From assembly GCF_002850255.1 (NCBI RefSeq), contig NZ_CP022522.1:1120097-1184096 (forward strand): a DNA stretch of 64,000 nt, given 5' to 3'. How positions within the stretch are numbered: position 1 is the stretch's first letter; the number at the start of each line of letters is the position of its first letter. The DNA comes from Pseudoalteromonas sp. NC201. GTDB taxonomy: Bacteria; Pseudomonadota; Gammaproteobacteria; Enterobacterales; Alteromonadaceae. Below are positions 31,809-41,153 of this stretch, piece by piece. The notes beneath the pieces are model-generated. The model searched no databases. It was not told the DNA's origin and saw nothing but the letters and a program-made list of their open reading frames with translations. The translations under genes and the position numbers were made by a program.

Positions 31809-32579
31809 TTAAGCAATATGTGCAGCAATACCCGATTTTCCCATAGCGACTTCGGCTTTTAGTACTTGGCCGTTGATGTAATCGCCACTATTTTGCTTTC
31901 GGTAGGGGATTGGCTTTTCACTAAATACGTGTGTTAAGCGCTCTGACCAATTGGCAATTTCATCAGTTATACGTTGATTAGGCTCGCCTTTTGCGTCGAA
32001 AATAACATGGTTTTGTAGAACGTCCATACCTGGGAAAAACAAAGTCCCGTGCGTGATCGGAAATAGTAATTCGTCCATTGTGCCGTTTATCCCTAAAGGA
32101 GAGTAATCCTCATATCCACCACCTGTGGTTACACAAATTAACGCTCGTTTTCCCTGTAAAACTCCCTCGCCGTAGCGCAATTGGTTCCCTTTGTTTTGAT
32201 AACCGTAAGCAAAGCCATAGGCATAGACTCTATCGAACCAGCCTTTAAGTATGGCAGGCACGCTGTACCACCAAAGCGGAAAATGAAAAATAACCAAGTC
32301 GGCAGCCAGCAATTTTTGCTGCTCTTGAATAACGTCTTCGGTTAGGGTGTTTGAGTGATATGCCTTGCCAGACGCTGCAATAATCGCAAGTGGTGCTTGA
32401 GAGTCATCTTGCGGGAAGTCGGTTGCGTCAACCACAGCCTTCCAGTCCATTTGGTATAGATCTGAAGTTTGAACTTGCAAGCCCATGCGCGTTAAGGTTT
32501 CGACACTTGTTTTGGCGAGTGTCTGGGTTAAGGAAGTCGGCTCTGGATGTGCCGATACCACTAGTGCGGATTTGGTCAT
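31809..32579 (-). CDS. NAD(P)H-dependent flavin oxidoreductase (NQO1/flavodoxin_2 family)
   Basis: 256 aa. Flavodoxin-like fold with an FMN/FAD-binding start (ALVVSAHPEPTSLTQTLAKT), SDLYQMDW, LVIFHFPLWWYSVPAILKGW with FDRVYAYGFAY, and GKRALICVTTGGGYEDYSP. These match the NQO1/MdaB group, which reduce quinones by two electrons and protect against oxidative stress. It is divergent from a LysR regulator (32671), and the 91 bases between them carry a shared promoter, so regulation by that LysR is very likely. Confidence 0.92.
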   Translation of the reverse strand: MTKSALVVSAHPEPTSLTQTLAKTSVETLTRMGLQVQTSDLYQMDWKAVVDATDFPQDDSQAPLAIIAASGKAYHSNTLTEDVIQEQQKLLAADLVIFHFPLWWYSVPAILKGWFDRVYAYGFAYGYQNKGNQLRYGEGVLQGKRALICVTTGGGYEDYSPLGINGTMDELLFPITHGTLFFPGMDVLQNHVIFDAKGEPNQRITDEIANWSERLTHVFSEKPIPYRKQNSGDYINGQVLKAEVAMGKSGIAAHIA

Positions 32580-32670
32580 GATAAGTGCTCTGTAACGAAT
32601 AGGAGTTGTTACTATCTCTCTAATCTTGCTATAAATGAAATTGAATATTTTTACCCTAGGTATAAATTAA

Positions 32671-33576
32671 ATGGATAGCAAAAAGGTGGACTTAAACCTG
32701 CTTCAGGCTTTGGTGGTGCTACTGGAAGAGTGCAATGTGACCAAAGCGGCAGATAGGCTGAACCTCAGCCAGCCAGCAGTAAGCACTCAGCTAAGTCGGC
32801 TGCGCGGGCTATTTGGTGATCAGTTATTAGTCCCTATTCATAAAGGCATGCTACCAACTGCCAAAGCGCTTGCTTTGCTGCCGGAACTTCGCGCTGCGAT
32901 GAAGCTTGTAAGTAACGTGTTAGTAGAGCATCAAGACTTTATCCCTGAAACGGCCAATTTAACCTTTAAAGTGGCATGTACCGACTATTTACAGCTGGTG
33001 GTGATGACAGAGGTGATACGGCGTTTAAAAATAGCTGCGCCCAATATCAAGGTCGTGCTTTGCCACTTAACAATAGCAACACTTGCAGCCCAGCTACAAC
33101 ACTCAGAACTCGATTTGGCATTAATGTCGCCGGAATGTGGGCCTGATTCGTTAAGATTTAAAACCTTATATCAAGAGAAGTATGTCTTGATTGGCAGAAA
33201 ACACCATCCACAGCTAACGCCAGAAATGACAATAGCAGATTATGTAAAGCTTGAGCATATTGTGGTGTCTTTTGAAGGAAATAGCACCTCAACATTCGTT
33301 GATTCAATCTTGCAGCAATATGGTGTATCGAGGCAGGTGATGACGTCAGTGCCCTCATTTTTATTGGTGCCGGAACTAGTGAGAAATACCGAGTTGGTTG
33401 CACTGATTCCGGCTCGTCAGGCATCAAAACTCGAAGCAGATTTTACCCTCGTTGAAAATCCGATACCTGACTGTGCTTTTGACGTCGCTATGGTGTGGCA
33501 CGAAGTACAGCATCAATATCCTGCACTTCGTTGGTTACGAGCGTTTATCAGTCAGACTATGGCTGAGGTTTGTTAG
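32671..33576 (+). CDS. LysR-family transcriptional regulator
   Basis: 301 aa. The N-terminal winged helix-turn-helix is KVDLNLLQALVVLLEECNVT, then KAADRLNLSQPAVSTQLSRL. The effector domain at about 90-295 includes LTFKVACTDYLQLVVMTEVI and LDLALMSPECGPDSLRFKTL. It most likely controls the divergent NQO1-like gene in response to a quinone or similar ligand. Its last 20 bases overlap the 3' end of the convergent MFS gene. Confidence 0.93.
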   Translation: MDSKKVDLNLLQALVVLLEECNVTKAADRLNLSQPAVSTQLSRLRGLFGDQLLVPIHKGMLPTAKALALLPELRAAMKLVSNVLVEHQDFIPETANLTFKVACTDYLQLVVMTEVIRRLKIAAPNIKVVLCHLTIATLAAQLQHSELDLALMSPECGPDSLRFKTLYQEKYVLIGRKHHPQLTPEMTIADYVKLEHIVVSFEGNSTSTFVDSILQQYGVSRQVMTSVPSFLLVPELVRNTELVALIPARQASKLEADFTLVENPIPDCAFDVAMVWHEVQHQYPALRWLRAFISQTMAEVC

Positions 33577-34906
33577 TTATTTCGTCCAACTCCTCGGTTG
33601 GCTCGCTATTTTGCTCATTGTCGTCGAGTTCATCGTCGTTATCGCGAGGCGTGTCTTCGTCAACGACAAGCAGCTGTTCGTGTGCTGTTTTTTCTTCGAT
33701 ACGCGGGTCCATGGTGGCTGCGAGCGGTGAGCTGGTAATATCAGAAGTCGCAGCAACATAGTCGCTAGGCTCTGGTTGCTCAGCTTTTTGTCTGGCGTTG
33801 ATAAAGTGGAGCAGTAAGAACATGACAACGGTTAGTGCGCTTAACGAAGCATATAGGGCTTGATGACCAAAATGGGACATGATCTGTGCAATAGCGGCCG
33901 AGCCAACACAGGCACCTCCGCCAAATGCCACCAACAGTGCAGAAGAAACGCCAACACGGTCTTCATCATCAACGCGGGAGTTTGCTAGTGCCGAAGAAAG
34001 TGGATACATGGTAAATGCGAATAACCCAAAGCCAAAAGTCAGCCAGAGACTGTAGCTTGGACTCAGTGGAAGCAAAAATATACAAAGAGAAATCAAACCG
34101 ATAAAAACAGCGTTACTGCGCAGTAAGATACTTCTGCGAACTCGGTCAGAGATAATGCCCATTGGCCACTGCGCAAGCAAACCTGCAAAAATCGTTACCG
34201 ACATATACATAGCAATTTCTTCGGCATTAAATCCTGACTGGCTGGCAAAAGTCGGGGCAAGGCCATAAAAACTACCATTAATCACTCCGGCAAAACAGAC
34301 CGCCGTGAGAGACTGAGGCACTTTTTTGAAGTAGGTAAACAGACTTACTTGAATAGGCTTAAGTGGCTTAGGGTGGATCCGCCTCGTCGTTGAAATAGGG
34401 ATAATTCCAAAGGATAAGGCAACAACAATTAAAAACAGCGGCGCATAGCCAAGCTCAGGAAAATTAGAAAGCGCAAATTGCCCTGTTACCATACCGAGGT
34501 AGGAGGTGAGCATGTAAAAAGAAAATACTCGTCCCCGCTGCTCAGGCGCTGCTTGTTCATTTAGCCAGCTTTCGAGCACCATAAAGTTACACATCATGCC
34601 AAGACCCACCACAAGTCGTAGTCCAAGCCAAAGATAGATATTGTCACTCACCCCATGTATTGCTACGCAGGCTGTCACTGCCGCTGTGCTTGCCGCAAAC
34701 GCGCGAATATGTCCAACTGATTTGATCAGGTGATAGCCTAATTTGGCACCGAGCAACAAACCTAAGTAATAAAACGAGGTAAGCAAGCCAATCCAAAACG
34801 TACTGACGCCGTGCTGGCCTAAATAAAGCGCTAAGTAAGTAGTCAGCAGGCCTGTCCCACCGACTAAGAATAGATTTGTTAAATAAAGCGATGGAAAAGA
34901 TTTCAT
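33557..34906 (-). CDS. MFS transporter, YcaD-like
   Basis: 449 aa from the ATG at 34906, where AAGG stands 5 bases upstream; ATG 34924 is the alternative. Twelve helices. YcaD-like features: LTTYLALYLGQHGVSTFWIG, LGAKLGYHLIKSVGHIRAFA, and LVVGLGMMCNFMVLESWLNE, where the conserved Glu-Ser-Trp-Leu is typical of this subgroup. A TATTATAGC -10 lies at about 34945. The last about 75 residues form an acidic, disordered tail (DEDTPRDNDDELDDNEQNSE) that is unusual for the family. The substrate is unknown. Confidence 0.88.
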   Translation of the reverse strand: MKSFPSLYLTNLFLVGGTGLLTTYLALYLGQHGVSTFWIGLLTSFYYLGLLLGAKLGYHLIKSVGHIRAFAASTAAVTACVAIHGVSDNIYLWLGLRLVVGLGMMCNFMVLESWLNEQAAPEQRGRVFSFYMLTSYLGMVTGQFALSNFPELGYAPLFLIVVALSFGIIPISTTRRIHPKPLKPIQVSLFTYFKKVPQSLTAVCFAGVINGSFYGLAPTFASQSGFNAEEIAMYMSVTIFAGLLAQWPMGIISDRVRRSILLRSNAVFIGLISLCIFLLPLSPSYSLWLTFGFGLFAFTMYPLSSALANSRVDDEDRVGVSSALLVAFGGGACVGSAAIAQIMSHFGHQALYASLSALTVVMFLLLHFINARQKAEQPEPSDYVAATSDITSSPLAATMDPRIEEKTAHEQLLVVDEDTPRDNDDELDDNEQNSEPTEELDEITNKPQP

Positions 34907-35290
34907 ATCGACCTTGGGACTCATTATGGATTTGCGTGTAACGCTATAATAGTAGGGGACAAATAGTTTATTTCCAAGCAATCTTTGGTGTTTGGCTTAG
35001 GTTCTACCTAGTACATTTTTGTTCAGGTTTTCAGCTTGTGGCTGGGGGGATCTGATAAGGCGTTGAATAACGAGAGTGAGCCTTCTTTATTTAGGGCTAG
35101 CATTTAAAAATAACTGTGCTCAAAAACCAAAGTAACGAGTGCATAGGCGGAGAAAATGTATGAGTTAAAGCTCTTTTAACTAATTGAAATAGAAAGTTAC
35201 TTTTTTATATTTACTCCAATTAACTAGCAGGACGTATAAATTGAGCTAGTGCGGTAGATTCATTGCTCAAGTTTATAAAGGAGTAACAGA
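34907..35290. other. 384-base intergenic region
   Basis: Divergent region between the MFS gene and the CPBP gene. It holds the MFS promoter (about 34945) and, at its right end, AAGGAG before the CPBP start. I see no gene or clear repeat. Confidence 0.5.
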
Positions 35291-36079
35291 ATGCGTTTCA
35301 ATTTTTCGCAGCGAGCAATTTATATTCAGGTCTTTCTAGCATATCTTGGAGCTATTTTAGTACAGCGACTAGGGTGGGAGTTAGCAGGATGGTTTAGTGG
35401 ATCTCCACATTGGCGTAACTTTACTGAGAATTTACTCGGTGTAGTGTTTGTCATTTTAATTGCTAGATACTTAAAAGTCTGGGAAAAAATATATTGGTTA
35501 ACCGTAGATGCCAAACAATACTGGTATCTTTTTGTATTGCCACTGGCATACGTATCAATCAATATTTCTCAGTGGTACCCGCATTCGTTTTCGGAAATTG
35601 CTATTGGTAGTATCTCAACCCTTTTCACTGGAATTTTAGAAGAGGTGTTATGCCGAGGTATTGTAGTGTACATATTACTTTGCTGTTATGTCAGTGGTGG
35701 CGCTCGGCGTCCAGTGTTGAAAGCTGCATTCTTCTCTGCGCTTTCGTTTGGTATAGTTCATTTGGTGAACGTGTTTGAAAAACCGGATTCAATTGGTGTA
35801 ATAATTGGACAGGTTATTTATGCGACCTTTATTGGTATGGGGTTTGCGGCATGTTACCTAAGAACTAGAAGCTTAATTCCGCTTATTGTTATACATATAC
35901 TCATTAATTGGTTTAGCTTTATGGGTCATGATCCTACGAAGGCTGAAGCTGCCTCTTTTATTGCCACCGTTCCTGCTATCATTGTGTGTTTTCCGCTGTT
36001 TGTTTACGGCGTGATGATCCTTTATAAATCGGAAGAAGCGGTGCTCAAGCGTTGGTTAGTGAATAAGGAAGTAAATTGA
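35291..36079 (+). CDS. CPBP-family intramembrane metalloprotease
   Basis: 262 aa, ATG at 35291 with a perfect AAGGAG 7 bases upstream. Seven to eight membrane helices. The CPBP motifs are EEVLCRG (EExxxR, catalytic Glu pair and Arg), FGIVHLVN (FxxxH) and HILINWF (HxxxN). The family cleaves membrane substrates (Rce1, bacteriocin-immunity and peptide-processing types). It overlaps the following AraC-type regulator by four bases (TTGA), so the two are one unit. A role in processing a signal for that regulator is possible. Confidence 0.88.
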   Translation: MRFNFSQRAIYIQVFLAYLGAILVQRLGWELAGWFSGSPHWRNFTENLLGVVFVILIARYLKVWEKIYWLTVDAKQYWYLFVLPLAYVSINISQWYPHSFSEIAIGSISTLFTGILEEVLCRGIVVYILLCCYVSGGARRPVLKAAFFSALSFGIVHLVNVFEKPDSIGVIIGQVIYATFIGMGFAACYLRTRSLIPLIVIHILINWFSFMGHDPTKAEAASFIATVPAIIVCFPLFVYGVMILYKSEEAVLKRWLVNKEVN

Positions 36080-37140
36080 TAGATTGGAAGACCTTGCCGC
36101 TATTTATTGCCAGTATTTTATACATACTACTTGCTGTGCGACTAATGCGATTGAGGTATGCTCAGCTTGATGATGAGCATACCTCGGGTCACCTGATTGG
36201 ACTGTTTGTTGTTTTGGCTACTTTGTTGGCGGATGAGTTTTTTGTTCAAAACAGACTTTTGACGGAAGGTCAGGGTTATTGGGCGTTACTTATTACCAGC
36301 CTAAACCTAGTACTCGGGCCTTTGACCTATTTATATGCATCGGCACTATGTAAACGTTTTAGTTGGAGTAAAGTGGTACTGCACTTAAGTCCGATTATGA
36401 TGTTTTTCATACTGAGTATTTGCGCTCAAAAGATATATCCAGAATTACAGCAAAATAGGTTGTTTCTCACTTTTTTTAGTTTACTTTTTTTGGGAAGCTT
36501 ATTGCCATATCTCATGTTTACGTTTGCACTATTGAAGGAATATCTCGACTCTATTAAGGCACACTTCTCAAACGTGCAACGTCATGATGTTAGCTGGTTT
36601 AAGTGGTGGCTCTACTTAATTACGGCGATGGCGATTTTAGTCTGTACATCGCCATTTATGCCTCAGCTCTTTTGGCTTGATACACATTGGCTGTTGTTTA
36701 TTTTTGCTCTGTTACTAAGCACCAAAGTTGATTTTATTGCTCCTTCTGCAATTGCCCCTTTAGATACTCAAGTGACGGTAGAAAAGGAGGCGTTAAAGGG
36801 CATTGAGAAGGTGTTCACTAAAATAGATAGCGAAGTTAAGAAACAGAAATTGTATCTGCGCAACGGTTTAACGCTTAACGAGTTAGCCAATGCGTGTGTG
36901 ATGACTACCCACGAAGTGTCTCAAGCGATAAACCTGATCTATCATTCAAACTTTTATGATTATATGAACAACCTTAGGGTAGAAGAGTCAAAGCGTTTAT
37001 TACTGCGAACACCAGCCCAACAAGTTACAACAATAGCTTATGAATCAGGGTTTAACTCTAAATCTTGTTTCTATAATATTTTTAAGCAGCGAGTGGGTTG
37101 CACGCCCACAGAGTATCGTAAAAAGTCGGTATTGAATTAG
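36076..37140 (+). CDS. Membrane-embedded AraC-family regulator
   Basis: 354 aa from a TTG at 36076, coupled to the CPBP stop, with AAGGAAG 4 bases upstream. Seven hydrophobic helices (LPLFIASILYILLAVRL to LLFIFALLLSTKVDF, about 7-215) are followed by an AraC DNA-binding domain (about 255-345): LTLNELANACVMTTHEVSQA, NNLRVEESKRLLLRT, and VTTIAYESGFNSKSCFYNIF with CTPTEYRKK. It has the same architecture as the 29718 gene but a different sequence. It probably responds to a membrane signal linked to the protease. Confidence 0.86.
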   Translation: MIDWKTLPLFIASILYILLAVRLMRLRYAQLDDEHTSGHLIGLFVVLATLLADEFFVQNRLLTEGQGYWALLITSLNLVLGPLTYLYASALCKRFSWSKVVLHLSPIMMFFILSICAQKIYPELQQNRLFLTFFSLLFLGSLLPYLMFTFALLKEYLDSIKAHFSNVQRHDVSWFKWWLYLITAMAILVCTSPFMPQLFWLDTHWLLFIFALLLSTKVDFIAPSAIAPLDTQVTVEKEALKGIEKVFTKIDSEVKKQKLYLRNGLTLNELANACVMTTHEVSQAINLIYHSNFYDYMNNLRVEESKRLLLRTPAQQVTTIAYESGFNSKSCFYNIFKQRVGCTPTEYRKKSVLN

Positions 37141-37377
37141 CTTAAGATGACAGGCTAGTTTGCAAATTTCAAGAGCTGTGCTTGATTGGCATTTCTACAT
37201 TTTGCCAGCCTGCCGGGCTGAGTGGACTGTTGTAAAAGCCAGCTTGAAAATGAACACTTCCTTGTGTTCATAAACAATAGTGATATTTATGTGGCTTAGT
37301 ATCAGTCCTGTTCGAGGAATAATACCAATTGAAGTAATTCTCCAATACTTAAAATAGCTGGTATAAAAATCACACAA

Positions 37378-37396
37378 TCAGGGCATCTCACCCTGA
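37378..37396 (-). terminator. Hairpin after the chitinase gene
   Basis: TCAGGG (37378-37383), loop CATCTCA, CCCTGA (37391-37396); on the minus strand TTGTGTGATTTTT follows. Weak but well placed, 11 bases after the stop. The rest of 37141-37377 has no gene and contains an ATACCAATT-type repeat. Confidence 0.5.
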
Positions 37397-37406
37397 GCAG
37401 TTGGTA

Positions 37407-39959
37407 TTAATTCCCCTGATTCATCTGCGTTAATTTATCACCAATGGGTTGAGAGAAGTTATAGCCATCGTATTTGTCCCAGTTAATCGACCATGTCATC
37501 ACGCCACCAAAGTTCGGATAAGTCTTACTTGGTTGGATAGTGCCACATCCTGTACCTTTGGTTAAACAATCTAAGGCATTGATGATATTGCCGATAGGCG
37601 CTTGACCTGAATTTGCCGACTGTGGACCAGAAGGTAGACCGATGGCTACTTGGTCATCCCTAAGTGGTGCAAAGCGGGTGCCATCAGCAAGATCAAATCC
37701 CTCAATCAACATTTTTGCATGGGCAACCATCATGTTCACTGAGCCCTCAGGGGCGCTTCCCGGTTCGTATGGGTTAGGTAGGCCGCCATTGTTGTATAGC
37801 TGTACGTGAAGTAAATCTAATGTATCGCGTAGCTCGTTTATAAGTGGAATATAAGCGCCCCAAATACCTGAATAGGCAATCATGCCACCATGTACATAGG
37901 GATGCTCGGGGGCCATGGTAAGTACCATATTGCCACCAATATTTTGTTCAATTTGCTTTAATGCTCTAGGCAGCCGAGCTTGGATCTGAGAGCCATGCAC
38001 AAGGTTCGAGCCACTCTCTAAGTCGATATCGAGCCCGTCAAATCCCCATTGTTGAATAATATCGGTGAGGCTACTAACAAATGCCGCTTCATCGGCATCC
38101 GTATTGAGGGTAATTGTGCCTTCTGCACCACCAAGGCTTAGCACAAAAACTTTACCTTGCGCTTGTAGTGCCTGCATGTCGGATTTGAATTTTACCGGAT
38201 CGATAGGCGGGCAGTTAGAGCGAATGTCTTTTTCAAATGGTGTGAAGTGCACTGTACCATTCGAGTTTCTATCATTTTCAGCAAAGGCAATATCTATGAT
38301 GTCCCAAGCAGTAGACATCTGATCAAGTGGAATAGGGCAACCAGCTGGATTGACAAAGTTATGCCAATAGCCAATCAGTTTGTGCTTTTTACCGATGGGT
38401 TTGTCGATGACTTGAACAGTCACGCCGCTACTGGACAGCTGATCATTATTGTCGTTGATGGCCGTGGCATAAAGTGTTTTTGTGCCGATTGAGGCCGGTG
38501 CATAACTATATTCGTAGGGTGGCGTTGTGTCTGTATTGAGTAACACGCCATCAGCATAAAACTGTACTTGAGTGATTTGTCCAACAAAAGAGGATGCTTG
38601 TGCAATCAATTGAGTGGAATTACCCAAGGTAATTTGGCTGCCGCTAGTGGGGGCGAGTAAATCAACGGCAATCGGTTTATCTGTAACATTCACTGTAATT
38701 GTTTGCTCGCTTTGATTACTTTCGTTATCCACGGCAATGGCTTTTAAACTCACCGGATTGAGGGCTGTCGGTGTCCAGCTGTGACTAAGTGTTCCTTGAT
38801 TGGCTGTGGCAAGGAGTGTGTTGCCGGCATAGAGTGACAGTGTAGCAATACTGCCGTCTGTATCTTGAGCACTGACAGAGATAGTGGTGGGCGCATTGAC
38901 CAAAACAGTACCATTATTGGACGGGCTTTCGAACGTTACGGTTGGCGCGATTGCACAGATCCCTAAATCGCTCCATGCATCGCTCCAATACTGGCCTGCA
39001 CCTGGCTCATATGCCCATTGCGCGTTTGAGCTACACCAACCTGCAATATCACAGCGATATTTATGATTATTATGAGCGACGAGTTCACCAGCCTGGTAAT
39101 TTTGTCCAGCGCTATATGCTCTAAGGCCTAGGCAGCCACCTCCCACTTTTGTTAGCACATCGATGGCAAGGTTTGCCTCACTTACCAAGCCTTGATTGTC
39201 CATCGCTTTTACATTTAGTTGGTTCACGCCAACTTGCTCCGCTTGGAATTGGAACTCAAAAGGAGAGGTTGTTAGGTTCGCGACAAGCTGATTGTTCAGG
39301 CTAATTTCCACTCTCGCAATAGTACCGTCGCTATCTTCAGCTGTGACGCTGATCCCTACCATATCGCCTTGATAGAACTGCTGGCCGTTGGTTGGCGCTA
39401 CAATGGATACGTTCGGTGGTAAATTTCCTCCGCCCGGTTTTACTGTGATCCGTGCTGATTGCGAACTTCCGGTTAGCCCTTGGGCATCGGTGGCAATTGC
39501 ACTGATATCGTATTCGCCAAGTACTGCGTTCCAAGTGGTTTGAAATGGCGCGGTAGTGTCCGTAGCGATAACTTGCCCATTTACTAAGAATTCGACATAA
39601 GCCAGGTCACCATCGACATCATTGGCATTAGCGGAAAAAACAGCGCTGTCATTTTCGCCCAGCACAGCGCCATTATTTGGGCTGGTGAGTACGACACTCG
39701 GTGCTTGACCTGACCCCGTTGCACAAGTCCCCAATGACCGCCAGACATCATAAGGACCGGAGTGGCCTGCTGGATTGTCGTTCTGACTATACCACTTTGC
39801 TTCATATGCTTGGTTTTGGGACTGTGTGATATCCCCTTGTCTGTAGACTTGTTGTTCAGACCAAGGGCTTAAATTACTACAGTCGTAGGAGTTTGCTTGG
39901 CCTGCGAGGATGAGAGCACCACTCGTCCAAGCCAATCGTAATATAGAAGTTGGTTTCAT
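37407..39959 (-). CDS. Secreted GH18 chitinase with CBM5/12 and Ig-like domains
   Basis: 850 aa with a signal peptide (ending LAGQANS). Domain order: CBM5/12 chitin-binding (about 26-80, CSNLSPWSEQQVYRQGDITQ ... SLGTC); two Ig-like/Big_7-type domains (about 85-270); a second CBM5/12 (about 275-335, CLGLRAYSAGQNYQAGELVA ... WSDLGIC); two more Ig-like domains (about 340-522); and the GH18 catalytic domain (about 525-850). The catalytic motif is D641-G-L-D-I-D-L-E648 (DxxDxDxE) with the acid Glu648. GVMTWSINWDKYD holds the late Trp that stacks on sugar. It degrades chitin outside the cell. Single gene. Confidence 0.95.
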   Translation of the reverse strand: MKPTSILRLAWTSGALILAGQANSYDCSNLSPWSEQQVYRQGDITQSQNQAYEAKWYSQNDNPAGHSGPYDVWRSLGTCATGSGQAPSVVLTSPNNGAVLGENDSAVFSANANDVDGDLAYVEFLVNGQVIATDTTAPFQTTWNAVLGEYDISAIATDAQGLTGSSQSARITVKPGGGNLPPNVSIVAPTNGQQFYQGDMVGISVTAEDSDGTIARVEISLNNQLVANLTTSPFEFQFQAEQVGVNQLNVKAMDNQGLVSEANLAIDVLTKVGGGCLGLRAYSAGQNYQAGELVAHNNHKYRCDIAGWCSSNAQWAYEPGAGQYWSDAWSDLGICAIAPTVTFESPSNNGTVLVNAPTTISVSAQDTDGSIATLSLYAGNTLLATANQGTLSHSWTPTALNPVSLKAIAVDNESNQSEQTITVNVTDKPIAVDLLAPTSGSQITLGNSTQLIAQASSFVGQITQVQFYADGVLLNTDTTPPYEYSYAPASIGTKTLYATAINDNNDQLSSSGVTVQVIDKPIGKKHKLIGYWHNFVNPAGCPIPLDQMSTAWDIIDIAFAENDRNSNGTVHFTPFEKDIRSNCPPIDPVKFKSDMQALQAQGKVFVLSLGGAEGTITLNTDADEAAFVSSLTDIIQQWGFDGLDIDLESGSNLVHGSQIQARLPRALKQIEQNIGGNMVLTMAPEHPYVHGGMIAYSGIWGAYIPLINELRDTLDLLHVQLYNNGGLPNPYEPGSAPEGSVNMMVAHAKMLIEGFDLADGTRFAPLRDDQVAIGLPSGPQSANSGQAPIGNIINALDCLTKGTGCGTIQPSKTYPNFGGVMTWSINWDKYDGYNFSQPIGDKLTQMNQGN

Positions 39960-40156
39960 ACTGATCCCTTACATGTTGTTGTGTGTTTTATGAACAAAAC
40001 CAAATTAGCATATAGGTAAATAATTCGTTAATCAACACTCGAGTTATGAGTAAATCTCATCGCTGCAATAACCTGAGCATCGCAATTTTAATTCGCATAT
40101 TTCAAATAATCGGCTAGGTTTAGAGGGAATTTAACGGACTTTATAGGATCCATATA

Positions 40157-40630
40157 ATGGCGACTTCTTCAATTCCCTCCGGTTATCATTCACTCACGCC
40201 TTACCTCATTGTGGCTGGTGCAGCAAAAGCTATCGAATTTTACCGAGCTGCTTTTGGCGCGAGCGTAAAGCTTCAGTTACCTATACCAGATGGAGGAATA
40301 GCACATGCGGAGCTGCTGATTGGTAACTCTTATGTGATGCTTTCAGATATGTGCCCTGATATGCACTTTAAAGATCCCAGTGAGCTTGGTGGTACGCCCG
40401 TTAGCTTGATGTTGTATGTTGACGATGTGGACACTGTGTTTGCGGGGGCAATTGAATTGGGGGCACAGCAAGTCACGCCCGTTTGTGATCAGTTTTATGG
40501 TGATAGGGCGGGAACGCTACGAGACCCATTTGGTCATGTCTGGACGATTGGCACGCATAAAGAAGATCTCACAGAAACCGAGTTACTCGCGCGTATGGCT
40601 GATTTTATGGATAAGCAACAAGATGCCTAG
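40157..40630 (+). CDS. VOC-superfamily protein (PhnB/glyoxalase-like)
   Basis: 157 aa. It starts with HSLTPYLIVAGAAKAIEFYR and AAFGASV, and continues with AHAELLIGNSYVMLSD, MLYVDDVDTVFAGAIELGAQ and RAGTLRDPFGHVWTIGTHKE. This is the order of the PhnB-like branch of the vicinal-oxygen-chelate fold, which binds a divalent metal with H/E residues and acts on small thiols, dioxygenase substrates or antibiotics. AGGA lies 8 bases before the ATG. Single gene. Substrate unknown. Confidence 0.9.
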   Translation: MATSSIPSGYHSLTPYLIVAGAAKAIEFYRAAFGASVKLQLPIPDGGIAHAELLIGNSYVMLSDMCPDMHFKDPSELGGTPVSLMLYVDDVDTVFAGAIELGAQQVTPVCDQFYGDRAGTLRDPFGHVWTIGTHKEDLTETELLARMADFMDKQQDA

Positions 40631-40829
40631 TTGAGGTAAGCTTATCTCATTAGATTGCAGATTTATTAATTTTTTGTTTGTTTTTGACGGTGCGTTTCTT
40701 TGAGGTGCTTGGTTAGAAGTTATTATTTAACATGTGGTTAAGTGTTGTATTTGTGGTGAGTGAATTTTAAAGTTGATTTTATTGTTAATAATGTTGAATT
40801 TTTTATTTTTTCATGGCAGCTTAAGAATT

Positions 40830-40849
40830 AGTGATAAATTTTGATCACT
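40830..40849. promoter_or_regulatory. Dyad AGTGAT-N8-ATCACT upstream of the peptide pair
   Basis: Perfect 6-bp inverted repeat (40830-40835 and 40844-40849) around AAATTTTG, 26 bases before the start at 40875. Well placed for an operator. The 200 bases before it hold only a very AT-rich promoter zone. Confidence 0.4.
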
Positions 40850-40874
40850 AAACGACTATTTCAAGGAAATGATA

Positions 40875-41042
40875 ATGAAATTAAAATTAAAAAAATCAGC
40901 GTTGAAGCAACTAGATAAAAACCAAAACCTACCTTTACAGCAAACCCCTCAAGTAGCTGGCGGTGCTGAGCCAAATACCAGAATCCCATGCCGTTTAACG
41001 GAAACGTTGACTGGTACGGATTATGGTCAGTGCCGTTGTTAG
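40875..41042 (+). CDS. Leader-type small peptide precursor (RiPP-like), copy 3
   Basis: 55 aa; ATG at 40875 with AAGGAAA 7 bases upstream. Leader MKLKLKKSALKQLDKNQNLP, then LQQTPQVAGG, followed by the core AEPNTRIPCRLTETLTGTDY, then GQCRC. Leader and core both match the next gene (copy 4), so the two are a recent tandem duplicate. The core has three Cys in a C...CxC order and Thr/Ser residues, a composition that would suit thioether or disulfide linkage. The Gly-Gly is the expected cleavage site. Maturation enzymes are not in the window. Too short for most gene finders. Confidence 0.75.
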   Translation: MKLKLKKSALKQLDKNQNLPLQQTPQVAGGAEPNTRIPCRLTETLTGTDYGQCRC

Positions 41043-41153
41043 TATAGTCGAGCAGTGTTTTAGGTTAGCCTGATGAGGTGGAGAATCTACTTGTTGGACT
41101 ATCAACCTTAAACAACATAATTTATAAATTAAGATTAACTCAAGGATAATAAG

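Noticed and set aside
37141..37406. Small gene (60-aa frame on the minus strand)
   Set aside because: It spans an ATACCAATT-type repeat and the chitinase terminator hairpin, with no ribosome site or recognisable pattern.
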